A stretch of 64,000 nucleotides of DNA from Halomarina halobia (GTDB lineage Archaea > Halobacteriota > Halobacteria > Halobacteriales > Haloarculaceae): positions 1,364,001 to 1,428,000 of the forward strand of contig NZ_CP119992.1 of the NCBI RefSeq assembly GCF_029338575.1, written 5' to 3'. A model generated the notes under the pieces. It was given only the letters and a program-made list of their open reading frames with translations. It did no database searches and was not told the DNA's origin. Every line of letters begins with the position of its first letter. Position 1 is the first letter of the stretch. Shown piece by piece: positions 24,503-33,297 of this stretch. The position numbers were made by a program, and so were the translations under genes.

Positions 24503-25252
24503 TCAACCGATGTACCGGAGGTCCTCGTCGCTGGGAGGCTGCTGGGCTCCCTCCATCTCCTGGATCTTCTTCACGACCTCCTCCATCTCCTCGGCGCGCT
24601 CCTCCAGGGAGTCGTAGCCCACGTCGAAGCCGACGATCTCCTGGAGGACCTCGAGGACGGCGCGGGCGCTCTTCGGATCGACGAGGTAGCCGCTCGTCTC
24701 GCCCATCAGGCAGGCGGTGGGCAGCCCCCGACGCTCGCCGAGGCCGAGCAGGAGGCCGCTGACGCCGACGATACCGCCGGCGGGTTCGTCCTCGCGGAAC
24801 TCGACGTGCGGTTCGAGCTCCTCGACGAGCAGGTCGTCGGAGGCGGCGGCGATGACGCCGTACTCGTCGATGAGTTCGCCCGTGGGGACGCCCCCGAGCG
24901 CGTAGACCCGGGAGACGCCGTGCTCCTCGGCGAGATCGAGGACGGCGTCGGTGATGAGGTAGTGGCCCTCGTTGTCCTGGGCCTGGTGGTCGCCCGTGAG
25001 CACCAGCATGTCGGCCCCCTCGGTCTCGACGGCGTGGAACTCGAGGCCGACGAGTTTCGAGCGGCCGTTCTCGACGGTCACCTGTGGAGGGAAGTGCCGG
25101 GAGTAGAGCCGGGCGACGAGGGTCGCGTCGAACTCCTCGAGGAGGTGCTCGGCGGCGAGTTTGCCGACGTGGCCGACGCCGGGGAGCCCCTCGATGAGCA
25201 CGGGGTCGGAGAGCGCGACCTCCGCGAGGACCTCGGTGTGAACTTCGTCCAT
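24503..25252 (-). CDS. proteasome assembly chaperone PAC2-family protein
   Basis: A 249-residue PAC2-type protein. The core block LIEGLPGVGHVGKLAAEHLLEEF and AMD-like VGVSGLLLGLGERRGLPTACLMGETSGYLVDPKSARAVLEVL are characteristic. It has an acidic coiled-coil C-terminus (EERAEEMEEVVKKIQEMEG). It is the last gene of the run L44e, S27e, aIF2-alpha, Nop10, PAC2, with 6 bp after nop10, a context seen in many archaea. It is believed to help proteasome assembly, though the exact role in haloarchaea is unproven. Confidence 0.88.
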   Translation of the reverse strand: MDEVHTEVLAEVALSDPVLIEGLPGVGHVGKLAAEHLLEEFDATLVARLYSRHFPPQVTVENGRSKLVGLEFHAVETEGADMLVLTGDHQAQDNEGHYLITDAVLDLAEEHGVSRVYALGGVPTGELIDEYGVIAAASDDLLVEELEPHVEFREDEPAGGIVGVSGLLLGLGERRGLPTACLMGETSGYLVDPKSARAVLEVLQEIVGFDVGYDSLEERAEEMEEVVKKIQEMEGAQQPPSDEDLRYIG

Positions 25253-25258
25253 GTGCGC

Positions 25259-25441
25259 CTACTCGCGGGCGCGGCGCTTAAGTGCGCGTCGGTACTCCCC
25301 GTACCGGTCCGTCGGGTCGTACGGCGCGGGCGCGCTGTTGACCGCCGACCCGCCGCACTCGGGGCAGGTATCGGTGAGGGTGTACACCGGGCGGTCGTGA
25401 CGGTCGCGCCACGACGCGCAGATCCGGATGTCGCTTCTCAT
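25259..25441 (-). CDS. nop10: H/ACA RNP component Nop10
   Basis: A 60-residue protein with the Nop10 zinc ribbon (CASWRDRHDRPVYTLTDTCPECGG) and the linear tail YDPTDRYGEYRRALKRRARE that lies along Cbf5. It is part of the H/ACA RNP that makes pseudouridine in rRNA. The ATG at 25441 directly precedes the stop of the aIF2-alpha gene, so the genes are co-transcribed. Confidence 0.92.
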   Translation of the reverse strand: MRSDIRICASWRDRHDRPVYTLTDTCPECGGSAVNSAPAPYDPTDRYGEYRRALKRRARE

Positions 25442-26242
25442 CTACTCGTCTTCGGTCTGGCGCTCGCGGTGGAAGACGGCGCTGCCGCCGCGCCCCTCGA
25501 TGGTGGCGCGGGCGCGGTCAGCGCTGGCTTCGAGGGCGCTCTCGGCGACCTTGTAACTCGGCGCGCGCACCGTGATCCGGTACTCGGGCGCGCCGACGTA
25601 GCTGACGGAGAGTTCGACCTCCTCGGGGACCTCGCCGTTGCCCTCGGCGGCCTCCAGGGCGGCCTTCACGTCGTCCACCCCGTCGGAGCTGGCCGAGCGC
25701 AGGTGGACGTACCCCGTGATGTTGACGTACGGGACCGAGACGTTCTCGCGGGCGGTCTCGACGATGGCGCTCACCTCGTCGTCGTCGAGGCCGGTGTCGG
25801 AGAGCGCCTCCGCGCCGTGGATCGCCGCCTGCTCGAAGCCGTCGTAGAGCGAGCCGAACTCGGCGAGCAGTTCGTTGGCGACGGCGATGTACTGCTCGTC
25901 GGTCATTTCCTCGCCGAACGCGAGCGTCATCCACTTGTCGGCCTTCTGCTCGTTCTTCCACTCCTGGACCTTGTCCGAGCGCTGGTGCTCGTTCACGTCC
26001 TTGATCGAGAGGTCGATCTGCTGGGAGGACTCGTTCACGTCGAGCACCTTGCAGACGACGAGTTCGCCGGGCGTGACGTGGTCGCGGATGTTCTTGATCC
26101 ACCCGCTCGCGACCTCGCTCACGTGGACGAGGCCGCGTCGGTCCTCGTACTCCTCCAGATCGACGAACACGCCGAAGTCGGTGATCTCGTCGACCTTGCC
26201 GACGACGAGGTCGCCGGGGTCGGGCCAGCCGGTGTACTTCAT
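25442..26242 (-). CDS. translation initiation factor aIF2 subunit alpha
   Basis: A 266-residue alpha subunit of the tRNA-binding heterotrimer. The N-terminal S1 domain is [35 protein letters not shown]; the helical middle domain has [25 protein letters not shown]; and the C-terminal alpha-beta domain is [20 protein letters not shown]. The length is standard. It lies between S27e (143 bp upstream) and nop10. This five-gene block is a conserved archaeal translation/RNA cluster. Confidence 0.94.
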   Translation of the reverse strand: MKYTGWPDPGDLVVGKVDEITDFGVFVDLEEYEDRRGLVHVSEVASGWIKNIRDHVTPGELVVCKVLDVNESSQQIDLSIKDVNEHQRSDKVQEWKNEQKADKWMTLAFGEEMTDEQYIAVANELLAEFGSLYDGFEQAAIHGAEALSDTGLDDDEVSAIVETARENVSVPYVNITGYVHLRSASSDGVDDVKAALEAAEGNGEVPEEVELSVSYVGAPEYRITVRAPSYKVAESALEASADRARATIEGRGGSAVFHRERQTEDE

Positions 26243-26385
26243 ACCCGGTCGTAACCGTCTCGCGAGAATAAAAGCACCGTCACGCGAGCGCGGACGCCGC
26301 CGCCGTCGCCGTCGCTAATAGCGGTGAGAACGCGGCGAACGAGCGAGAAAGACCGGAGAACGGCGAGTCGGTCGGTTCGGCCGCT

Positions 26386-26562
26386 CTACGCGCCCCGCTC
26401 GACCGTCTCCAGGACCTCGCCCTCGATGGCGGCCTTGCCGCCGGTCGGGCGGACGAGGACGTGCCCGCAGACGGCGCAGGCGACCTCGGTCGCGGCCTTG
26501 CCGTAGACGACCTGCTCGTTCTCGCAGTCCGGGCACCTGACCTGGTAGAAGTTCCCCGCCAT
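26386..26562 (-). CDS. rps27e: 30S ribosomal protein S27e
   Basis: A 58-residue ribosomal zinc protein. The two Cys pairs are CPDCENEQVVYGKAATEVACAVCG, followed by GKAAIEGEVLETVERG, the usual end. The start is the ATG at 26562, 3 bp before the L44e stop, so the two are co-translated. It is short and easily missed, but family features are complete. Confidence 0.92.
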   Translation of the reverse strand: MAGNFYQVRCPDCENEQVVYGKAATEVACAVCGHVLVRPTGGKAAIEGEVLETVERGA

Positions 26563-26565
26563 GGT

Positions 26566-26850
26566 CTACTCCTGGAACTCCAGACGGCCCGCGCGCCAGC
26601 CCTCGCGGAGGTGCGCCTTCCCGCACTCGCTGCAGCGGTAGAGCAGGTTCGTCTTCTTCGTCGGCTTGTCCCCGCCGGGCACCTTCGAGAACTTCCCGGC
26701 GTTACCGATGCCCGACCCGCGGCGGCGGCGCTGGCGGTCGTTGACCTTCTTCATCCCGGAGGAGCGGCCGCGTCGGACCTTCTCCACCTCGTGTTCGTTG
26801 TGTTCCCTACAGTGCGGACAGTACGTGTTGAACCGGCGTGGCATCTGCAT
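26566..26850 (-). CDS. rpl44e: 50S ribosomal protein L44e
   Basis: A 94-residue ribosomal protein. It begins [26 protein letters not shown] with the zinc pair, has the basic central arm ([20 protein letters not shown]) and ends [22 protein letters not shown] with the second pair. The ATG may be 26850 (MQMPRR) or 26844 (MPRR). It heads the minus-strand translation cluster. Confidence 0.94.
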   Translation of the reverse strand: MQMPRRFNTYCPHCREHNEHEVEKVRRGRSSGMKKVNDRQRRRRGSGIGNAGKFSKVPGGDKPTKKTNLLYRCSECGKAHLREGWRAGRLEFQE

Positions 26851-27025
26851 GGTTATTGCAGTGAGGTTCTGCGTCGTCGCTTAAAACCCGTTTGGTATCG
26901 GGCCGGCAGGTCGACGCGACGCGTTCGCACGGTTCGGGCGACGGATCGGGGATCCCTCACCGTACGGAAGGCGTGGACGGACCGACTCACCCCGCGAACC
27001 GGGTCTGTCTCGGAGCCGAACATGA

Positions 27026-27032
27026 TTTATTC
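27026..27032 (+). promoter_or_regulatory. probable TATA box of gapN-pyk
   Basis: TTTATTC stands about 45 bp before the ATG at 27077, and AAACTTTTTT follows, giving a low-GC island of about 40 bp. A leader of roughly 20 nt is expected. Confidence 0.4.
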
Positions 27033-27076
27033 GAACTAGAGTAAACTTTTTTGACCCTCCGGCGCGAAGTGTTACC

Positions 27077-28507
27077 ATGGCCACCAGAGGAGTCCACGCT
27101 CACGACCAGTTGTACGTCGGCGGACGGTGGGTCCCCGCCGACCGAACGCGGGACGTGCGCGACCTCGCCGAAGGCGGCACCTTCGCGACGGTCGCGTCCG
27201 CGACCCCCGAACAGGCCGAGGAGGCGCTCGAGGCCGCCCAGCGCGCCGAGGTCGCGATGCGCGAGAGCACCGTCGTCCAGCGCGCCGAGTGGCTCGGCGC
27301 GATCGCCGACGGCATCGAGGAGCGCGCCGACGAACTCGCGGACGTCATCGTTCGCGAGGCCGGGAAGCCGATCGGCAGCGCGCGCAACGAGGTCAACGCG
27401 GCCGCCGAACGCTTCCGCCGCGCCGTCGAGGAGGTCCGCTCGCTCCGCGGCGAGTACCGCGAGGGGACGACGCGAGGACACGAGGGGTGGCGAGCCATCG
27501 TCAAGCCCGTCCCGCGCGGGACGGTGCTGTGCATCTCGCCGTACAACTACCCGCTCTCCACGACCGCCCTCGAGGTCGCCCCCGCGCTCGCGGCGGGCAA
27601 CAGCGTCGTCCTCAAGCCCGCGAGCCAGACGCCGGTCAGCTCAAAGCTACTCGCCGAGATCGTCGACGACGCCGGGCTGCCCGACGGGGCGTTCAACTAC
27701 GTCTCGGGGCCCAGCGGCGAGATCGGCGACCTCCTCGTCGGCGACGACCGGGTCAACGCCATCGCGATGACCGGTTCGTCGGCGGCCGGAAAGCACGTCG
27801 CCCGCGAGAGCGGCATGGTCGAACTCCTGATGGAACTCGGCGGCAACGCCCCGGCGGTCGTCTTCCCCGACGCCGACCTCGGGGAGGCGGCGGCCGGGAG
27901 CGCGAAGGGCGCGCTCAAGTACGCCGGCCAGCGCTGCTCGGCGGTGAGCCGCGTGCTCGTCCACCAGTCGGTCCACGACGAACTGGCGGGCCGCATCGAG
28001 GGGGAGATGGACAAGTGGCGATCGGGCGACCTCTTCGACGAGGGGACCGCCTTCGGCCCGCTCATCGACGAGGGGCAGGCCGAGTGGGTGGAGGAACTGG
28101 TCGACGACGCCGTCGAGCGCGGCGCGTCGGTCGTCCGCGGCGGCGAGCGCGACGGACAGTTCTTCGAGCCGACCCTGCTGACGAACGTCCCCCACGACGC
28201 GCGCATCGTGCGCGAGGAGCAGTTCGGCCCCGTCATCCCGATCGTGCCGTTCGCCGACGAAGCGGAGGCGCTGGAACTCGCCAACGCCGGCGACCTCGGC
28301 CTCGACGCCGCCGTGTTCACCGGCGACTACGACCGGGCGATGCGGCTCGCGGAGCGGATCGAGGCCGGCGCGGTCCGCATCAACGGCGCGCCGAGCCACG
28401 GCCTCGGCGACATCCCGTTCGGCGGCGTGAAGGACTCGGGCATCGGCCGCGAGGGGCTCGGCGTCTCCATCGAGTCGTTCGTCGAGCGCAAGACGATCGT
28501 CCTCTAA
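27077..28507 (+). CDS. gapN: GapN-like NADP-dependent glyceraldehyde-3-phosphate (aldehyde) dehydrogenase
   Basis: A 476-residue aldehyde dehydrogenase. The catalytic Cys is in GQRCSA (residue 287) and the general-base Glu in LMELGGN (residue 253). The segments GQRCSAVSRVLV and GDIPFGGVKDSGIGREG resemble GapN enzymes, which oxidise glyceraldehyde-3-phosphate irreversibly to 3-phosphoglycerate. Pyruvate kinase starts 3 bp downstream, so both act in lower glycolysis, bypassing phosphoglycerate kinase. Another aldehyde (for example lactaldehyde) cannot be excluded. ATG 27077 is preceded by a TATA box. Confidence 0.83.
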   Translation: MATRGVHAHDQLYVGGRWVPADRTRDVRDLAEGGTFATVASATPEQAEEALEAAQRAEVAMRESTVVQRAEWLGAIADGIEERADELADVIVREAGKPIGSARNEVNAAAERFRRAVEEVRSLRGEYREGTTRGHEGWRAIVKPVPRGTVLCISPYNYPLSTTALEVAPALAAGNSVVLKPASQTPVSSKLLAEIVDDAGLPDGAFNYVSGPSGEIGDLLVGDDRVNAIAMTGSSAAGKHVARESGMVELLMELGGNAPAVVFPDADLGEAAAGSAKGALKYAGQRCSAVSRVLVHQSVHDELAGRIEGEMDKWRSGDLFDEGTAFGPLIDEGQAEWVEELVDDAVERGASVVRGGERDGQFFEPTLLTNVPHDARIVREEQFGPVIPIVPFADEAEALELANAGDLGLDAAVFTGDYDRAMRLAERIEAGAVRINGAPSHGLGDIPFGGVKDSGIGREGLGVSIESFVERKTIVL

Positions 28508-28510
28508 GCC

Positions 28511-30328
28511 ATGGACCGAAGCGACGTCCCCCCGGGGGAGGGACCGGCCGCCGACCGCGCCGCCGGGGCCGCCCCGGCGCGGCGCAACGCCAAGATCGTC
28601 TGCACGCTCGGGCCGGCCTCGTCCTCGCGGGAGACGGTCGAGCGACTGATCGACGCGGGGATGGCCGTCGCACGCATGAACGCCAGCCACGGCACTCCCG
28701 AGGATCGGCGCGAACTGGTCGAGACCGTCCGCGCCGCCGCCGGGGGTCGGCCGGTCGCGACGATGCTCGACATCCCCGGTCCCGAGGTACGGACCGCGCC
28801 GCTCGACGATCCCGTGACGCTCGAAGCCGGCGAGACGGTTCGGTTCGTCCCGAACGCCCCGGTCGACCTCCCGACGGTCGGGCTCTCCGAGTCGATCGCC
28901 GCCGCGAACCCGGGCGACCGGGTGCTGATCGACGACGGGCGGATCGAGGCGACCGTCGAGCGCGTCGAGGACGGCGCGGTCGTCGCCCGCGTCGACAGCG
29001 GCGGCGCTCTCGGAAGTCGCAAGGGCGTGAACGTCCCGGGGGTCGACCTCGACCTCCCCTCGGTCACCGAGGGGGACCGACGGGAACTCGAACTCGCGGC
29101 CGAAGTCGGGGTCGACTTCGTCGCCGCGAGCTTCGTCGGGAGCGCCGCGGACGTGTACGCGGTCGACGAGGTGCTCGAATCCCACGGCGCGGACGTCCCC
29201 GTCGTCGCGAAGATCGAGCGCGCCGACGCGGTCGAGCGCCTCGGCGAGATCGTCGAGGCCGCGGAGGGCGTGATGGTGGCGCGCGGCGACCTCGGCGTCG
29301 AGTGCCCGATGGAGGAGGTGCCGCTCATCCAGAAGCGGATCATCCGTCGCTGCCGGGAGGCCGGCGTCCCCGTCATCACCGCGACGGAGATGCTCGACTC
29401 GATGGTCCACGCCCGCCGACCCACCCGCGCGGAGGCCACCGACGTGGCGAACGCCGTGCTCGACGGCACCGACGCGGTGATGCTCTCGGCGGAGACCGCC
29501 GTCGGCGACCACCCCGTCCGCGTCGTCGAGACGATGGCCCGCATCGTCAGGAGCGTCGAGGCGAGCGGGGAGTACGCCACCGCGAGGGAGCAGTGGGTAC
29601 CCGCCGCCGGGGAGACGAAGACCGACGCGCTCGCGCGCTCGGCTCGCTTCCTCGCCCGCGACGTCGAGGCCGACGCCATCGCCGCCGCCAGCGAGTCCGG
29701 CTACACCGCGCGGAAGGTCGCGAAGTACCGCCCCGAGCGCCCGATCGTCGTCGTGACGCCCGACGAGCGGGTCCACCGCCAGCTGTCCCTCCTCTGGGGG
29801 ACGGTCCCCCGCCTGTCGCCGCTCAGCGTCGGCGCGGCCGACGCCGTCATCGAGGCCGCCGCCACCGAGGCGCTCCGCGTCGGCGTGGCCGACCCGGGCG
29901 GCACCGTCGTCGTCCTCTCGGGAATGATGAAGGAACTCGAGGGGACGAGCACCACGAACACGCTCAAGGTCCACATGGCGGCCGACGTGATCGCGTCGGG
30001 CCGCGTCGCGGTGGCCGGTCGCGCGACCGGCCCCGTCGCGAGAACCGAGACGGGTGACCTGTCGGAGGTCCCCGATGGCGCGATCGTCGCGCTGCCGAGC
30101 GAGTTCGACGGCGAGTTCACCGGCGACCTCTCGACCGTCGGCGGGCTCATCCACGAGCGCCCCGAGTCGACGAACTACGCCGCCATCGTCGCCCGCGAAC
30201 TGGGGATCCCGATGGTCGGCGACGTCACGCTCCCCGAGGACGTGCCCGACGGCACGCGCGTCACCATCGACGGCGAGCGCGGCGTCGTCTACCGCGTGCC
30301 GGAGCCCGCGTCGGAGCCGGAGGCGTGA
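28511..30328 (+). CDS. pyk: pyruvate kinase
   Basis: A 605-residue enzyme making pyruvate and ATP from PEP and ADP. The start of the barrel is NAKIVCTLGPASSSRETVERLIDAGMAVARMNASHG; the substrate and metal block is MVARGDLGVE, and the ATP/K+ region is TATEMLDSMVHARRPTRAEATDVANAVLDGTDAVMLSAETAVG. The C-terminus carries a PEP-utilizer-type mobile domain (about residues 490-600, EFTGDLSTVGGLIHERPESTNYAAIVARELGIPMVGD), as in many archaeal pyruvate kinases. The ATG is 3 bp after gapN, so they are one transcript. Confidence 0.93.
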   Translation: MDRSDVPPGEGPAADRAAGAAPARRNAKIVCTLGPASSSRETVERLIDAGMAVARMNASHGTPEDRRELVETVRAAAGGRPVATMLDIPGPEVRTAPLDDPVTLEAGETVRFVPNAPVDLPTVGLSESIAAANPGDRVLIDDGRIEATVERVEDGAVVARVDSGGALGSRKGVNVPGVDLDLPSVTEGDRRELELAAEVGVDFVAASFVGSAADVYAVDEVLESHGADVPVVAKIERADAVERLGEIVEAAEGVMVARGDLGVECPMEEVPLIQKRIIRRCREAGVPVITATEMLDSMVHARRPTRAEATDVANAVLDGTDAVMLSAETAVGDHPVRVVETMARIVRSVEASGEYATAREQWVPAAGETKTDALARSARFLARDVEADAIAAASESGYTARKVAKYRPERPIVVVTPDERVHRQLSLLWGTVPRLSPLSVGAADAVIEAAATEALRVGVADPGGTVVVLSGMMKELEGTSTTNTLKVHMAADVIASGRVAVAGRATGPVARTETGDLSEVPDGAIVALPSEFDGEFTGDLSTVGGLIHERPESTNYAAIVARELGIPMVGDVTLPEDVPDGTRVTIDGERGVVYRVPEPASEPEA

Positions 30329-30422
30329 GCCGGAACACGTCGATTCCCCGGCGACTTCCCGGCGGCCCCATAGCGCCCGGCGACTCGAAGCGCTTAACCG
30401 CCCGTCAGTGCGAGGGAGGTAC

Positions 30423-30689
30423 ATGAAGAACCTCATCATCAACGGGGATCCCGGCATCCGGAAGGACGCCGTCATCGAGCACGACGGTGAGGAGGTCGTC
30501 TGCTTCTCGGTCAAGCGCCAGGGCGACTGGCACGGTCCCGAGCGGGTGCAGCTCTGGTGTACGATCGGCGACGAGGCCGAGCGCGAGGCCTACGAGCGCC
30601 GCGAGTACGTCCCGATGCACCTCGACACGGAGCACGTGGACGCGGAGGCGGTGACGGTCATCAGGGCGAAGGGCGACCTGGCTGTGTAA
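30423..30689 (+). CDS. small conserved haloarchaeal protein (HAH_0734-type)
   Basis: An 88-residue protein: MKNLIINGDPGIRKDAVIEHDGEEVV, then SVKRQGDWHGPERVQLWCTIGDEAERE and MHLDTEHVDAEAV. The single-domain alpha/beta layout matches a family I remember as HAH_0734, for which no function is known. The ATG at 30423 follows 94 bp after pyk. A large palindrome (30696-30738) follows its stop. Confidence 0.8.
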   Translation: MKNLIINGDPGIRKDAVIEHDGEEVVCFSVKRQGDWHGPERVQLWCTIGDEAEREAYERREYVPMHLDTEHVDAEAVTVIRAKGDLAV

Positions 30690-30695
30690 CACGAC

Positions 30696-30738
30696 CTTTT
30701 ACTACGCGGGTGCGCCTCTGGCGCACCCGCTGTAAAAG
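30696..30738. terminator. palindrome after the small conserved gene
   Basis: GCGGGTGCGCC/GGCGCACCCGC (11 bp, loop TCT) is nested in CTTTTAC/GTAAAAG (7 bp). It begins 6 bp after the stop codon and is a plausible bidirectional terminator with flanking T- and A-tracts. Confidence 0.5.
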
Positions 30739-31007
30739 CTCGATCAAAAGCACTGCGTCGCTCCCACCGCCGGACTCGCGGTGCTCGTCCGGCGTGCTCC
30801 CGCTCGCCTCCGGCTCGCGGGAATGCCGGAGCGCTCGCGTTGCTCACGCTCCGTTAGTCGCTCCTTGGCCCGCTCGTTCGCGCCTACGGCGCTCACTCGC
30901 GGTACGGGTTAGCGTGTGACGATAGTTGCGGTACCGTCGAATCGCCCTGCGTCGTGCCGCCAGTTGTACCCCCGCGCCTTTTGCCCTGGTTCCTCGTAGG
31001 CTCCCCT
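30739..31007. repeat. low-complexity intergenic island left of the GNAT gene
   Basis: This segment is rich in CTCGC/GCTCG-type words (for example CGCTCGCGTTGCTCACGCTC, ending GCTCACTCGCGGTACGGG). I see no gene. A matching island lies on the other side of the acetyltransferase. Confidence 0.45.
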
Positions 31008-31586
31008 ATGTTCCCCGAGCGGATCGAGACGGATCGCCTCGCGCTGGAGCGGTTCTGCCAGGAGCGGGTGGACCTCTTCGACCTGTATCGCCTCTTCGCC
31101 GCGGGGAGCGAGAGCGCCGACGGCGTGTTCGAGTACGTGCCTCACGACCCCTATCGGACGGTCAAGGAGGCGCGGGACCGGTTGGAGCGGGCAGAGCGGC
31201 GGTGGAGCGAGGGCGAGGCGGCCTGGTACGCCGTCTACCCGGCGGAGGGCGAACTCGCGGGGTACGCAGCGCTCTCGGTGGAGTGGGAGCGACGAACGGG
31301 GAACGTCGGGTTCGTGCTCGCGCGGCCGTTCTGGGGGCGCGGTTACGCGGGCGAGTGCGCGACCGCGCTCACCGAACTCGCGTTCGACCGCCTCGACCTC
31401 GACCTGATCGCAATCGGATACGAGGAGGGAAACGGGAACTCCGAGCGGGCCGTCGAGAAGTACGTCGAGCGCTACGGCGGGCGGTACGACGGCGTGCTCC
31501 GGAACTGGACGCCGATCGGCGACGACGTGCTCGACCACCATCGGTACACCGTCACCCGGGAGCAGTACCAGAGGGCGACCGAGTGA
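31008..31586 (+). CDS. GNAT acetyltransferase (RimJ/RimL type)
   Basis: A 192-residue acetyltransferase: ERIETDRLALERFCQERVDLFDLYRLF at the N-terminus, the strand and loop NVGFVLARPFWGRGYAGECATALTELAF that binds acetyl-CoA, and NGNSERAVEKYVERYGG. The pattern suits the RimJ/L family that acetylates amino groups of proteins or small molecules. The gene is bracketed by GC-rich low-complexity islands (30739-31007 and 31587-31900), which isolates it from neighbouring genes. The ATG at 31008 is preferred. Substrate unknown. Confidence 0.84.
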   Translation: MFPERIETDRLALERFCQERVDLFDLYRLFAAGSESADGVFEYVPHDPYRTVKEARDRLERAERRWSEGEAAWYAVYPAEGELAGYAALSVEWERRTGNVGFVLARPFWGRGYAGECATALTELAFDRLDLDLIAIGYEEGNGNSERAVEKYVERYGGRYDGVLRNWTPIGDDVLDHHRYTVTREQYQRATE

Positions 31587-31941
31587 GTTCACGTCGCGAG
31601 CGAGGCGACGCCGAGCGAGCGGCCTCTTTAGTGCACCGCTGGACTCGCGTCGCTCGTCCAGCGAGTTTCCGCTCGCTCACTGCGTTCGCCTCGCGGCTCC
31701 GCCGCTCGGCTATTCGAGGCGCTCGCTTCGCTCACGCCTCGCTCTCGCTCGCGGGAACAGGTTTTCGGGCGGAGGTCGATCTGTGTTGTACCGCGAGCGA
31801 GTGAGCGAAGCGAACGAGCGAGCGGTATTTTTTACTGCAGGTTTTTGGCCGGGGGTCGAGCGCCCGCCAGGCGGGCGCGAGGCTCTCGGTTAAAAAAAGT
31901 GCTTTCGAAGCATTCAGTTAGCCCCGTTTCGAAGGGCGGGT
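31587..31941. repeat. low-complexity intergenic island right of the GNAT gene
   Basis: No gene is visible. It holds runs of GCTCGC/GCGAGC words (CGCTCGCTTCGCTCACGCCTC), then GAGCGAGCGGTATTTTTTAC and GGTTTTTGGCC, then AAAAAAAGTGC before the halocyanin gene. The T-tracts may be a terminator. The last 30 bp hold the promoter of the next gene. Confidence 0.45.
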
Positions 31942-32592
31942 ATGGACGAAGACACGGGATTGAACCGGCGCGACTTTCTCCGCGCGGCGGGTGCCGGCGC
32001 GGGCGTCGTCGCCGCGAGCGGCGCGGCGGCGGCCCAGGACGGTGGCAACGAGAGCGGTGGCGGCAACGAGTCGGGCGGCGGCGGTGGTGGCGGCGGGAGC
32101 GGGCCGATCGACTACGGCGGGTGGCTCGACGACGCCAACGGCTGGGAGGAGGGCGGAACCGTCGACGCCCGCGGCGAGAGCCAGGTGCCGGTGAAAGTCG
32201 GCGTCGGGGAGGGCGGCCTGGCGTTCGATCCGGTGGCGGTCCACGTCGACGAGGGCGCGACGATCGTCTGGGAGTGGGAATCGGCGGGGCACAACGTGGC
32301 GGCCACCGAGGGGGCGGACTTTTCCTCGGACATCCAGTCGTCGGGCACCTTCGAGTGGCAGGCGACCGGCGGCCCGATCGTCACGTACCAGTGTGACCCC
32401 CACGCCGGCCAGGGGATGCTCGGCGCGATCGCCATCGGCGAGAACGTGCCCCGGGCCGCGCCCGCCGGACCCGTCGAGCCCGCCGTCTCCGACGGCGCGA
32501 AGACGCTCGGCATCGCCACCATCATCGCCATGATCTCGACGCTCGGGCTCGCGTACTTTTTCATCCGGTACGGCGGCGACTACCGGGAGTAA
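31942..32592 (+). CDS. halocyanin-like blue copper protein
   Basis: A 216-residue exported copper protein. A Tat signal (RRDFLRAAG) precedes a Gly/Asn/Ser linker. The type 1 copper domain has the first His in GHNV and the Cys-His-Met cluster in YQCDPHAGQGM. A C-terminal membrane helix (TLGIATIIAMISTLGLAYFF) anchors it to the outside of the membrane. It would carry single electrons, as halocyanins do. It is close in sequence to the gene at 63208. It stands alone between islands, so its redox partner is not obvious. Confidence 0.88.
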   Translation: MDEDTGLNRRDFLRAAGAGAGVVAASGAAAAQDGGNESGGGNESGGGGGGGGSGPIDYGGWLDDANGWEEGGTVDARGESQVPVKVGVGEGGLAFDPVAVHVDEGATIVWEWESAGHNVAATEGADFSSDIQSSGTFEWQATGGPIVTYQCDPHAGQGMLGAIAIGENVPRAAPAGPVEPAVSDGAKTLGIATIIAMISTLGLAYFFIRYGGDYRE

Positions 32593-32601
32593 GGGTTGTT
32601 C

Positions 32602-32681
32602 ATACTGCCGGACGTAAGCCCTTCAAGAATCTCGCCACCCCGGGGTGGCGAGTCGCTGCACGACGGGACGCCCGACAGTAT
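32602..32681. repeat. 80-bp inverted-end element, copy A
   Basis: It begins ATACTGCCGGACGT and ends with the near inverse GGACGCCCGACAGTAT. In the middle is the perfect hairpin CTCGCCACCCC/GGGGTGGCGAG. Copy B at 56224-56303 is also 80 bp and aligns in reverse orientation. The copy lies between convergent genes and touches the stop codon of the SRPBCC-domain gene. There is no coding capacity. A MITE or structured RNA/terminator are options. Confidence 0.7.
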
Positions 32682-33211
32682 CAGACCGTCTCCGGGCCGT
32701 CGTGGACCACGAGTTCGACCGGGCGCTCCTCGCCCTCCAGGTCGGCGACGATGCGCCGGACGACGCGCTCTGCCTCCTCCATGATCTTCGGCTTCACCTT
32801 CTCCACTACCCAGTCGAGCGAGACGAACAGCGGGAGCGAGATCGCGCTCCGGTCGACCGACCCGGAGGCGAACTCGACGAAGAAGCGCACCCGCGAGGCG
32901 TCGTCCTTCCCCTCCGGTGCCTCCTCCGGGACGTGCTCGACGGCCCAGTGGCCGCGCGCGTCGATGTCCTTCACGACCTCCCAGTCGATTCGCTCGGGGG
33001 GGTCCACGCCCGTCACGCGCGAGCGGGCGGTGTAGGTGAGCTTCCACCACGCGAACGTGAGGTCGTACTCGGTGCCCGGCGACCCGTCGCCGTGCCGCCT
33101 GACCTCCGTCAGGTGCTTCGAGTAGTCGGCGTAGCGCGGGAAGTCGACGAGGAAGTCGTAGACCTCCTCGGGGGGGAGATAGACGAGGGTGCTGACTTCG
33201 ACGGAGTCCAC
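32681..33211 (-). CDS. SRPBCC (START-like) domain protein
   Basis: A 176-residue protein of the SRPBCC/cyclase fold: VEVSTLVYLPPEEVYDFLVDFPRYADYSKHLTEVRR at the start, a beta-sheet middle (DLTFAWWKLTYTARSRVTGV) and a long C-terminal helix (VKPKIMEEAERVVRRIVADLEG). Such proteins bind hydrophobic ligands or act on polyketides or lipids; RatA/Coq10-type proteins are in this family. Start at the ATG at 33211 (in an AT-poor region). It is convergent with the halocyanin gene. The ligand is unknown. Confidence 0.8.
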   Translation of the reverse strand: MDSVEVSTLVYLPPEEVYDFLVDFPRYADYSKHLTEVRRHGDGSPGTEYDLTFAWWKLTYTARSRVTGVDPPERIDWEVVKDIDARGHWAVEHVPEEAPEGKDDASRVRFFVEFASGSVDRSAISLPLFVSLDWVVEKVKPKIMEEAERVVRRIVADLEGEERPVELVVHDGPETV

Positions 33212-33297
33212 AGGGCGTCGTTGGCCCGCCCGCGCCGTAAGTGTTCACCACGCCGGTGAACCGGGGCGCTTGTTACCCCCTCGCGCCGAGCGCGAGT

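Noticed and set aside
27127-30514. Very long Arg-rich open frames on both strands across gapN and pyk
   Set aside because: The frames run through two unrelated enzymes and contain long Arg/Gly runs, not protein-like sequence.
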